A stretch of 64,000 bases of DNA from Janthinobacterium sp. 67. Its GTDB lineage: Bacteria; Pseudomonadota; Gammaproteobacteria; Burkholderiales; Burkholderiaceae_D. The DNA is taken from the NCBI RefSeq assembly GCF_002797895.1, contig NZ_PGES01000001.1, positions 1,550,001 to 1,614,000 of the forward strand. The letters run 5' to 3'. Positions 1 to 7,315 of this stretch are shown in pieces (position 1 is the stretch's first letter; each line of letters starts with the position of its first letter). Both the position numbers and the translations under genes were made by a program. Under the pieces are notes generated by a model. The model worked only from the letters and a program-made list of their open reading frames with translations. It did not search any database and was not told the DNA's origin.

Positions 1-240
1 GAAAAGCACTTCGCCCAGGGCAATGTCGTCTGGGTCGCCAATGAACTGGACCTCGTCGAAGTGGCCGTGCGCATCTCGCACGACGACAAGGCGACCATCA
101 CGCAATGGATGGCCGACGGCAAGGTAGCCAAAGTCTCCGACCAGCAGGCGCTGGACTGGCAGGCAGCCGATAGCTCGCTATGGGCCGTCGTCGTCAGCCC
201 GTTCATTCTGGTGCAGCAGGAAAAGCCGACCAAGCACTGA
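1..240 (+). CDS. DUF2288 family protein (3' part only)
   Basis: The first 79 codons read open from base 1 to a TGA at 238-240, so the start lies outside the window. The visible part looks like a DUF2288 protein: a segment with NELDLVEVA, then a WMADG motif, then a C-terminal stretch WAVVVSPFILVQ. These small cytoplasmic proteins have no assigned function that I know of. No partner gene can be seen because the upstream side is cut off. The family call rests on recalled motif similarity, not on a search. Confidence 0.7.
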   Translation, partial: EKHFAQGNVVWVANELDLVEVAVRISHDDKATITQWMADGKVAKVSDQQALDWQAADSSLWAVVVSPFILVQQEKPTKH

Positions 241-381
241 TGCTTAGAGGCTGCGCTCGAATATCAGGCGCAGCGATGCATGCCCGAAAAGCCAAACGAA
301 GAGACTGTGTGACTGGCTAAATCTGGCACTCAATGTAGTCATATGATCCCATCATCGGTCTGCCAATTTATGGAGAGCGGC

Positions 382-654
382 ATGTACTTGAAGACGAACA
401 CCAGCGACGTGATCAAACAGGCACTTGAAATGCATGAGCCAGTCGCCATCACGGTAAACGGTAAAATTCAGGCAGCTGTGCCAGACCCTGTTAGTTATCA
501 AAAGACTCGGGATCAACTTGCCATGTTCCGCATCCTTGCGCTCGGCCGAAATCAGATCGAGAAAGGCAAAGTCATTGATCATGATGACGTTGTGGCTCTT
601 CTGGAAGCGGACGACAACAAGAGCAATACGCCCAGAACGTTTTACAGGACATGA
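382..654 (+). CDS. Phd/YefM-type antitoxin, apparently orphan
   Basis: A 90-residue protein with the Phd/YefM pattern: an N-terminal segment ending in EPVAITVNGK and a C-terminal HDDVVALLEAD segment. In this family the N-terminal part binds the operator and the C-terminal part wraps the cognate RelE/ParE-like toxin. I chose ATG 382 because GGAG at 372-375 is well spaced for it; ATGs at 343 and 370 are in frame but lack a ribosome-binding site. The stop overlaps an ATG at 651, as expected for a following toxin gene, but that frame closes after ten codons. The local base composition is lower in GC than the neighbours, which fits an acquired module. Confidence 0.75.
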   Translation: MYLKTNTSDVIKQALEMHEPVAITVNGKIQAAVPDPVSYQKTRDQLAMFRILALGRNQIEKGKVIDHDDVVALLEADDNKSNTPRTFYRT

Positions 655-683
655 ATTACCACCGCCAGCGTCAACATTCTTGA
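651..683 (+). pseudogene. possible remnant of a toxin gene start
   Basis: An ATG at 651 overlaps the antitoxin stop as ATGA, the usual coupling of antitoxin and toxin genes, and begins with Met-Asn-Tyr-His, a plausible ParE-like start. A stop follows after ten codons, and no continuation of a toxin fold is recognisable in any frame before the livF gene. This is an inference from gene order only; it may simply be chance. Confidence 0.3.
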
Positions 684-716
684 TCCACACGGTGGGAGTT
701 TGCAATGCAGAGGATT

Positions 717-743
717 TGACAATGCGCAGCAAGCGCATTGTCA
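717..743 (-). terminator. hairpin downstream of the liv operon
   Basis: A perfect 11-bp inverted repeat (TGACAATGCGC, loop AGCAA, complementary arm) lies 9 bases past the livF stop. It lacks a clear T-run on either side, so it may be a weak terminator or an mRNA 3' stabiliser rather than a strong intrinsic terminator. Confidence 0.5.
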
Positions 744-751
744 GGCCATCA

Positions 752-1474
752 TCAATGCCCTCCCCCCAGATACGCCGCGATCACCTTCGGATCGGTTTTC
801 AGGCTTTCCGCCGGGCCGTGCACGGAGATGCTGCCGTTTTCCAGCACGTAGCCGTAATCGGCCACGTTCAGGGCGGCGGCGGCGAATTGTTCGACCAGCA
901 GCATGGTCACGCCTTCGGCCTTCAATCGCGTGATGATGCGGAAGACTTCTTCCACCAAAATCGGCGCCAGGCCCATCGACGGTTCGTCCAGCAGTATCAC
1001 TTCGGGGTTCAGCATCACGGCGCGGGCCATGGCCAGCATCTGCTGCTCGCCGCCGGACAAGGTGCCGGCCAGCTGGTCGCGCCGCTCCTTCAGGCGGGGG
1101 AACAGTTCCAGTGCCTTGTCCAGGTCGCGCTTGATGTCGCCTTTCGGGCGCGCCCGTGTAAAGCGGGGGAAGGCGCCCAGCAGCAGGTTGTCCGTCACCG
1201 ACATCGAGGCGAACACGCGCCGCCCTTCCGGCGAATGGGCCAGGCCGGCGCGCGCGATCTTGTGCGAATCGAGGCCCGTGACATCCTTGCCGCCCAGGGT
1301 GACGGTGCCGGATTTCGGTTTCAGCATGCCGGAAATGGCGCGCATGGTGGTGGTCTTGCCGGCGCCGTTCGAGCCGATCAGGGTCACCAGCTTGCCCTTC
1401 GGGACGTCGAGCGAAATGCCGTGCAGGACTTCGACTTTGCCGTAGGCGGCGTGCAGATTTTGAATGCTCAGCAT
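752..1474 (-). CDS. livF: branched-chain amino acid ABC transporter ATP-binding protein LivF
   Basis: 240 residues, the usual LivF length. It has Walker A GSNGAGKT near residue 35, the ABC signature LSGGEQQM, Walker B VILLDEPS and the H-loop region. It would supply one of the two ATPase domains of a high-affinity Liv-type importer in the inner membrane. It is the last gene of a leftward operon, beginning 10 bases after the livM-livG fusion. The substrate (Leu/Ile/Val or a related compound such as an amide) cannot be told from the ATPase. Confidence 0.93.
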   Translation of the reverse strand: MLSIQNLHAAYGKVEVLHGISLDVPKGKLVTLIGSNGAGKTTTMRAISGMLKPKSGTVTLGGKDVTGLDSHKIARAGLAHSPEGRRVFASMSVTDNLLLGAFPRFTRARPKGDIKRDLDKALELFPRLKERRDQLAGTLSGGEQQMLAMARAVMLNPEVILLDEPSMGLAPILVEEVFRIITRLKAEGVTMLLVEQFAAAALNVADYGYVLENGSISVHGPAESLKTDPKVIAAYLGGGH

Positions 1475-1484
1475 GGTCTTCCTC

Positions 1485-3428
1485 TCAGTGCGCCGCAGGG
1501 CTCAGGGTTTCGGCGCTGCCGCCCAGGTAGGCTTCGATCACTTTCGGGTCGCTCTGGACAAGCGCGGGTGCGCCTTCGGCGATCTTCTGGCCGAAGTCCA
1601 GCACCGTCACCACGTCCGACAAGGCCATCACCACGTCCATGTGGTGCTCGATCAGGATGATGGTGATGCCGTGCTCCCGGATCTTGCGGATGATGGCCAT
1701 CAGCTCCTTGATGTCGGGCGCCGTCAAGCCAGCGGCCGGCTCGTCGAGCAGCAGCAAACGCGGATTGAGGCCCAGTGCGCGGCCGATTTCCAGCAGCCGC
1801 TGCTTGCCATACGGCAGATTGCGCGCCTCTTCATTGGCCAGGTCGGCCAGGCCGACGAATTCGAGGATGCTGGCGGCCCGCTCGCGCGCGGCCTTCTCTT
1901 CGCGCCTGTAGCGCGGCGTATGCAGCATCACGTCCAGCACGTTCGACTTGAAAGTGTTGTGCAGGCCCACCAGCACGTTCTCGGTGGCCGTCATCTCGCC
2001 GAACAGCTGCACGTTTTGGAAGGTGCGCGCCACGCCGCCCAATGCGATCTCGGACGGCGTGCGGCCCGAAATCACGGCGCCGGCAAATTCCACCTTGCCC
2101 GCCGTCGGCTTGTAGATCCCCGTGAGCACGTTCATCATCGTGCTCTTGCCCGAACCGTTCGGCCCGATCAAGCCGTGCACGGAACCTTGCGTGACGTTCA
2201 AGTCCACCTGGTTCAGCGCCTTCAGGCCGCCGAACTGCATCAGGGCCTGGTCCACGCGCAGCAGGGTCGCGCCCTGCTGGCCACCCTGTGCATGGTCGAA
2301 CGGCGCCACGCCGTGCGAAGCGACGGCTTGCACGTGGCGCCGGCCCTTGCCGATAAAGCTCATCAAGAAGCCCACGATGCCATCCTGCAGGTAGTACACG
2401 ACGAACAAGGTCATCAGTCCGAAGATGGTCAAACGCCAGTCGACCATGTTTTCCAGCTTGTAGGAAAACGCGGCCAGGCCGATGGTGGCCACCAGGGGGA
2501 CGAGCACGCCACGCACGGTGGAGCGCTTTTTCGCCAGCATGAAAGCGGAGCCGATCACGCCCAGCACGGCGGCGGTCACGGCGATCTTGCGGAACAATTC
2601 GATGTCCGACAAGAGGCTGGGCAGCATGACGACGATCAGGGCGCCGATCAGCGCGCCCGAACGGGTCTTGCGCCCGCCCATGATGACGGCCAGCAGGAAC
2701 AAGATCGTCAGCTCGAAATTGTAGGTGTTGGGCGAGATGTATTCTTCCGAATACGCGTACAGGCTGCCGGCCAGGCCCGCGAAACCGGCGCTGATGACGA
2801 AGGCGTACACCTTGTAGCGGTACACGGACACGCCCATGCAGTCCGAGGCGATGGGGCTGTCGCGCAAGGCTTCGAACGCGCGGCCCAGGTTCGACTTCAG
2901 GATGCGGTGCACCACCACCAGCGAGATCACCAGCAGCGCGGCGACCATGTAGTAGTACTCCACTTCCGTCAGTTTGTGGCCGAACAGGACGGGCTTGTGG
3001 ATCTTGATGCCCATCGGCCCTTCCGTCAGGAAGCTCATTTCATTGATCAGGATTTGCACGATGGTGCCGAAGGCCAGGGTCACCATGGCCAGGTAGGGGC
3101 CCGTCACGCGCAAGGCCGGCAAGGCCAGGATGGCGCCAAACACGGCCGCGCCCAGGATGCTGGCGGGGATGGCCAGCCAGAACGACACGCCCAGCTTGAA
3201 CACCAGCACGCCCGTGACGTACGAGCCGATGCCGAACAGGCCCGCGTGGCCCAGCGACACCTGCCCCGTGTAGCCGACGACGATATCGAGGCCGAACAGC
3301 AGGATGGCGTAGATCAGGATGGTCTCGGCCAGGTGGATGTAATACGGGTTCGGGATGAGGATGGGGAACAGCGCGAGCGCGGCCAGTCCCGCCGCGCTCA
3401 GCGCCAGCATGGTGATTTTCTTGTTCAT
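1485..3428 (-). CDS. livMG: fused LivM permease-LivG ATPase of a branched-chain amino acid ABC transporter
   Basis: 647 residues in one uninterrupted frame. Residues 1 to about 370 form a multi-span LivM-type permease, including the GYTGQVSLGHAGLFGIGSY segment typical of the family. From about residue 389 an ATPase of the LivG type follows, with Walker A GPNGSGKST near 422-430, signature LPYGKQRLLEIGRAL and Walker B LLLLDEPAAGL. In most Liv systems these are two genes of about 330-420 and 255 residues. The fusion fixes permease-ATPase stoichiometry and is followed by the separate LivF ATPase. The gene starts 7 bases after livH. Confidence 0.92.
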   Translation of the reverse strand: MNKKITMLALSAAGLAALALFPILIPNPYYIHLAETILIYAILLFGLDIVVGYTGQVSLGHAGLFGIGSYVTGVLVFKLGVSFWLAIPASILGAAVFGAILALPALRVTGPYLAMVTLAFGTIVQILINEMSFLTEGPMGIKIHKPVLFGHKLTEVEYYYMVAALLVISLVVVHRILKSNLGRAFEALRDSPIASDCMGVSVYRYKVYAFVISAGFAGLAGSLYAYSEEYISPNTYNFELTILFLLAVIMGGRKTRSGALIGALIVVMLPSLLSDIELFRKIAVTAAVLGVIGSAFMLAKKRSTVRGVLVPLVATIGLAAFSYKLENMVDWRLTIFGLMTLFVVYYLQDGIVGFLMSFIGKGRRHVQAVASHGVAPFDHAQGGQQGATLLRVDQALMQFGGLKALNQVDLNVTQGSVHGLIGPNGSGKSTMMNVLTGIYKPTAGKVEFAGAVISGRTPSEIALGGVARTFQNVQLFGEMTATENVLVGLHNTFKSNVLDVMLHTPRYRREEKAARERAASILEFVGLADLANEEARNLPYGKQRLLEIGRALGLNPRLLLLDEPAAGLTAPDIKELMAIIRKIREHGITIILIEHHMDVVMALSDVVTVLDFGQKIAEGAPALVQSDPKVIEAYLGGSAETLSPAAH

Positions 3429-3435
3429 GTGGTCC

Positions 3436-4326
3436 TCAGACTTTCTTGATCGCGGCTTTGCCGAACAGGCCGGACGGCTTGACGGCCAGCACCAGCAGCA
3501 GGAGCAGCAGGCCTGGCACTTCCTTGTAGCCGGTGGAAATGTAGTAGCCGGTGGTCGTCTCGGCGATGCCCAGGATCAGCCCGCCGACGATGGCGCCCAC
3601 GCCCGACGTCAGGCCGCCGATGATGGCCACGGCAAACGCCTTCAAGCCCAGCGAGGCGCCCATGGTCGCTCCCGTCAGTGTCAGCGGCGCCACCAGCACG
3701 CCCGCAAAGGCGGCCGTGGCCGACGACAGCGCGTAGGAAAACGTGATGACCATGCCCGTGTTGATGCCCATCAGGCCGGCCGCGTCGCGGTCGTTGGCCG
3801 TCGCCACGACGGCCTTGCCATAGATCGATTTGCGGTTGAACACTTCGACGGCCAGCATGATGGCCAGCGCGCCGACGATGACGGCCACCTGCATCTGCTG
3901 CACGTTGGCGCCAAACACCTGGAACGGCGCGGCCGACAGCGGCGACGGGAACATCAGGTCATCCTTGCCCCAGATGTTTTCCGCCACATTCTTGAAAATG
4001 ATCGCCAGCGCGATGGTCGACATGATCCAGCCGAATTCGGACTTGATCTTGATGGCGGGCCGCACGCCTATCCATTCGACGAACACGCCCTGCAAGGCGC
4101 CGAAGACGATGACGATGGGGATCATCAACAGATAACTCATGTACGGGCCGCCGTGGATGGTGCCCACCAGGGAAAGGCCCACGAGCGCGCCCAGCATCAG
4201 GGATTCTCCCTGGCCGAAATTGAGGGTGCCGGAAGTGGCAAAGGTCAGCTGGTAGCCGAAGGCGATGACGGCATAGATCATGCCCAGCGCGATGCCGCTG
4301 AAGACGAGCTGCAGGAAGATTTCCAT
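3436..4326 (-). CDS. livH: branched-chain amino acid ABC transporter permease LivH
   Basis: 296 residues, highly hydrophobic throughout, with the LivH N-terminal pattern (LVFSGIALGMIYAVIAFGYQ) followed by LNFGQGESLMLGA, the usual site in this family. It forms the second membrane subunit with the LivM half of the fusion. It lies between the solute-binding protein gene (85 bases upstream, with a hairpin between) and the livM-livG fusion (7 bases downstream), in the same leftward operon. Confidence 0.93.
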   Translation of the reverse strand: MEIFLQLVFSGIALGMIYAVIAFGYQLTFATSGTLNFGQGESLMLGALVGLSLVGTIHGGPYMSYLLMIPIVIVFGALQGVFVEWIGVRPAIKIKSEFGWIMSTIALAIIFKNVAENIWGKDDLMFPSPLSAAPFQVFGANVQQMQVAVIVGALAIMLAVEVFNRKSIYGKAVVATANDRDAAGLMGINTGMVITFSYALSSATAAFAGVLVAPLTLTGATMGASLGLKAFAVAIIGGLTSGVGAIVGGLILGIAETTTGYYISTGYKEVPGLLLLLLVLAVKPSGLFGKAAIKKV

Positions 4327-4351
4327 GGTATTCCCCGGAAGACGAACGATG

Positions 4352-4387
4352 AAAAAATGGCCAGTCCTGATTCCTCAAGGCTGGCCA
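4352..4387 (-). terminator. intra-operon attenuator between binding-protein gene and livH
   Basis: On the minus strand a TGGCCAG/CTGGCCA hairpin is followed directly by a run of six T residues. It lies inside the liv operon, just after the solute-binding protein gene. Such leaky terminators usually let the binding protein be made in excess over the membrane subunits. Confidence 0.65.
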
Positions 4388-4411
4388 CTGCGCGGCGAAT
4401 GTCTGCCAGGC

Positions 4412-5569
4412 TTATTTCGCGAGGACGACTTTGCCGTCCTTGACCTCACCGAAGACCGTCAGGTCGGCCGTGATCGCCTCATGGTTGGTTTTGCTGAACG
4501 GCTTGTTGTAGGTGGTGACGGCGCCTTCCACCTTTTCATTCAGGTTTTCCAGCGCGGCGCGCACTTTCGGGCCGTCCGTGCCGCCTGCCTGCGTGATGGC
4601 CGCGGCCAGCAGGTAGATGGAATCGTAGCCTTGCGCGGCCGAAACGGCCGACGGCATGCGTCCGCCCGATGGCTTGTAGGCGGCCACGTAGGCGTCGATG
4701 AAGGCCTTGCGCTTCGGCGTGCTGGCGTCCTGGATGAAGGTTTGCGGCATGCGCGTGCCATTGCCGTTCTTGCCCGCGTTGTCGATGAAGTTACCCATGG
4801 CCAGGGTCCAGCTGCCGATCAGCGGCACTTTCCAGCCCAGTTTTTCCATGCCGTTGGCGATCTGCGCCAGTTCCGGGCCGATGCCGTAGGTCAGCACGAC
4901 TTCCGCGCCCGCCTGCTTGGCTTTCAGCAGCTGGGCCGTCATGTCGACGTCCTTGATGTTGTATTTTTCCACGACGACGGGCTTGATGCCCTTCTTGTCG
5001 AGCGCCTTTTCCAGGTCTTCACGGCCCAGCTGGCCATAGTTGGTGGAGTCGGCCAGGATCGCCACTTTCTTGAACTTGCGGTTCTCGATGGCCTCGTGCA
5101 CGATCATGCCGGACTGGATGGTGTCATTGGCCGCATTGCGGAAGATGTAGTTTTCCGGCTGGTCGGCGAATTGCTTCGTGACGATGGAGCCCGTCGCCAC
5201 ATTGTTCATGACGGGAATTTTTGCTTCCTGGTAGAAGCGCTGCGAGGCCAGGGCCACGCCCGTGTTGATGTAGCCGACGGTGGCGGCGACCTTTTCCTTG
5301 TTGATCAGCTCCTGGGCGATCTGCACGCCGCGTTCGTTCTTCGCTTCGTCGTCGCGCTCGATCAGCAGCAGGGAACGGCCCAGCACGCCACCCTTGGCAT
5401 TGATTTCAGCGACGGCCAGCTTGACGCCGTCGCGCATCGACACGCCCATCGGCGCGGAACCGCCCGTGAACGGACCGGACACGCCGATCTTGATGGGGTC
5501 GGCTGCGACGGCCGCCTGCGAGAAACCCAAAACCAAACTTGCCACGAGCAATTTCTGTTTCAAATTCAT
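4412..5569 (-). CDS. Liv-type ABC transporter substrate-binding protein
   Basis: 385 residues from ATG 5569. An in-frame ATG ten codons upstream is possible, but the AGGAG at the correct distance supports 5569. An N-terminal signal peptide ends near AVAAD, so the mature protein is periplasmic. The body is a Leu/Ile/Val-binding type 1 fold: PIKIGVSGPFTGG at the start of the mature protein, then AEINAKGGVLGR and later VGYINTGVALA. It heads the leftward livH-livMG-livF operon and delivers the solute. Leu/Ile/Val are the default guess for the ligand. Confidence 0.9.
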   Translation of the reverse strand: MNLKQKLLVASLVLGFSQAAVAADPIKIGVSGPFTGGSAPMGVSMRDGVKLAVAEINAKGGVLGRSLLLIERDDEAKNERGVQIAQELINKEKVAATVGYINTGVALASQRFYQEAKIPVMNNVATGSIVTKQFADQPENYIFRNAANDTIQSGMIVHEAIENRKFKKVAILADSTNYGQLGREDLEKALDKKGIKPVVVEKYNIKDVDMTAQLLKAKQAGAEVVLTYGIGPELAQIANGMEKLGWKVPLIGSWTLAMGNFIDNAGKNGNGTRMPQTFIQDASTPKRKAFIDAYVAAYKPSGGRMPSAVSAAQGYDSIYLLAAAITQAGGTDGPKVRAALENLNEKVEGAVTTYNKPFSKTNHEAITADLTVFGEVKDGKVVLAK

Positions 5570-5947
5570 TGTCATCTCCTCTGATACAACGTTTTTCATG
5601 CCACTTATTTTTATAGTCGTACGCTGGATAACCGCCCCATCGATAAATCATTGTAGGTGAGTAAACATGCCCCAGCAACAACTACATATGACGCGTCGCA
5701 ACATGCGAAAAAGACCAGATTGCCGGCCCGCTGTCAGTTTTTTGTAAGGAAAATATGGCGCAAATTGGAGCACCTTGCACCATCGGGCAACAGTCCTGTG
5801 GCAAAACGCGACAGGCAGAAAGGCGAGCTCGGCGATTCATCTGGCCGCTGATCTGGCGCAATACTGCTACTCCTTAGCATGCTAACGTCGGCCATGCCAG
5901 CGCGTGCGCGCCGGACCCATCAGTTACTGCTACCGCATGGAGGCCAT
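5570..5947. promoter_or_regulatory. divergent intergenic region, liv operon / lipoprotein pair
   Basis: 378 bases separate the leftward liv operon from the rightward lipoprotein gene. The region is poorer in GC than the genes and must hold both promoters. I cannot assign -35/-10 boxes confidently. No conserved RNA gene, repeat or small coding region stands out. Confidence 0.4.
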
Positions 5948-6856
5948 ATGCAGCGCCCACAGAATTCATCCGTTTCCACCCTGCTTCTTTGCGCCACCGC
6001 CAGCCTGCTGCTGGGCGGCTGCGCCAGCAACCTGGCGCCCGTGCGCACCTTCGCAGAACAGACGCAAAAGATGTCGGTCCACTTCGAGCCCATGCTGGCG
6101 GGCGGCGTCCACAGCTGCATGGACAAGGCCATGCGCAAGCGCCTGATCCTGGCCGAGCGTTTCGATGCGCAAGCGAGCGAACAGGCGGCGCGCGCCGATT
6201 GCGCCGCCATCGAGCAGGCCACAGCGTCGATCGCCAGCCTGAACGACCTCCTGCTGCGCTATGCCCGCACCCTGGCGGCGCTGGCCGATGACAAGCTGCC
6301 CGTCTACAAGGAAGAGTTTGCAGGACTCGGCGATGCGCTGGGCGGCCTGGCGCAGCCGGGTGGCGGCGCGCCCCTGCTCGATGCGGGCAAGCTGGACAAG
6401 GTGATGAAACTGAGCGAACACCTGAGCCGCCTGGCCACGCAGCGCCTGCAGAAATCGGCCTTGCGCGAATTGCTCGACGAGCAGGAAGCCGTCGACATCG
6501 TCAGCAATGCGCTCAAGGAGTATGCGCAGCGCAGCTACCGCGCCGGCTTGCAGGATGAATTGCGCGACCTGGACCTGCTGCGCGGCGCCGTCGACAAGGC
6601 CGCGCCGCGCGAACCGCTGGCCGCCAACTACATCCGCACGCGACTGCACCTGGAAGGCCGGCAATTGCAGGAAAGGGAAAAGATCGTCGCCGCGTACGTC
6701 GCCGCCGTCGACGCGCTGCAGGCGAGCGTGGCCGCGCTGCGCGCCAATCTCGACCGCCTGCAGGCGCCCGCACTGGAACAACAGCTGGCGCAGTTTTCAC
6801 GCCAGGTCGACACGCTGCAAAAACAGGCTGTTTTCTATGCCCCCGCCCGCTGGTAA
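5948..6856 (+). CDS. hypothetical lipoprotein
   Basis: 302 residues. ATG 5948 is preferred over an upstream in-frame ATG (5879) because GGAGG lies just before it and it places the signal sequence at the N-terminus. Residues 10-25 form a type II signal peptide with lipobox LLGGC (Cys25), so the mature protein should be membrane-anchored in the envelope. The rest is Ala/Leu/Gln/Arg-rich and predicted helical, with coiled-coil-like stretches near the C-terminus. I do not recognise a family. A 137-residue gene follows 24 bases downstream and probably shares the transcript. Confidence 0.75.
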   Translation: MQRPQNSSVSTLLLCATASLLLGGCASNLAPVRTFAEQTQKMSVHFEPMLAGGVHSCMDKAMRKRLILAERFDAQASEQAARADCAAIEQATASIASLNDLLLRYARTLAALADDKLPVYKEEFAGLGDALGGLAQPGGGAPLLDAGKLDKVMKLSEHLSRLATQRLQKSALRELLDEQEAVDIVSNALKEYAQRSYRAGLQDELRDLDLLRGAVDKAAPREPLAANYIRTRLHLEGRQLQEREKIVAAYVAAVDALQASVAALRANLDRLQAPALEQQLAQFSRQVDTLQKQAVFYAPARW

Positions 6857-6880
6857 GCGGCGCGCACACAGGAGTATCCC

Positions 6881-7294
6881 ATGGCCCAACTGACCGAACT
6901 GACGAAAGACCAAAGCTACGCCATCGCCGACAGCCTGGCGCAGGCGTCGAGCCTGGTGCTGGAATTGCGCATCCGCGAACGCGAGACGCTGGCGCCGGAC
7001 GAGCGCGCGCTGCTGGAACAATATGAAAACCACCTGGACCAGATGGTGTCCCTGTTTCGCGCGTATGGCATCTACCTGACGGCCGAAGGCGCGGAACAGG
7101 CGCGCGGCGATATCGAGGGCGCCATCGCCAAGGGCAAGCAGCAGCTCAAGCGCATCGCCGACGTGAAAGCGGCCATCGGTGCGGCGGCCAAACTGGTCGA
7201 CCTGGGCGCGGCCATCCTGTCGCGCGACCCGTTCGCCATCGGCGAGGCGGCGGCCAGCTTGCGGGCCAAGCCTAAAAAAGACGCTCAGGCTTGA
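6881..7294 (+). CDS. hypothetical helical protein, partner of the upstream lipoprotein
   Basis: 137 residues, with GGAG about 10 bases before the ATG. There is no signal peptide. The sequence is charged and helical, with a slightly hydrophobic Ala/Gly-rich patch near residues 95-115. No known family is recognised. Its spacing (24 bases) and orientation behind the lipoprotein gene suggest co-transcription and perhaps a joint function in the envelope; this is inference from context only. Confidence 0.7.
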   Translation: MAQLTELTKDQSYAIADSLAQASSLVLELRIRERETLAPDERALLEQYENHLDQMVSLFRAYGIYLTAEGAEQARGDIEGAIAKGKQQLKRIADVKAAIGAAAKLVDLGAAILSRDPFAIGEAAASLRAKPKKDAQA

Positions 7295-7315
7295 CCCGGC
7301 CGGCAGGCAAGCGGC

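Noticed and set aside
1464..3449. Plus-strand frame of 661 codons opposite the livM-livG fusion
   Set aside because: Antisense shadow rich in His/Gln/Arg, without motifs.
5760..5785. Possible sigma-54 promoter (TTGGAGC...TTGCA) before the liv operon
   Set aside because: The distance between the GG and GC elements is two bases too short.
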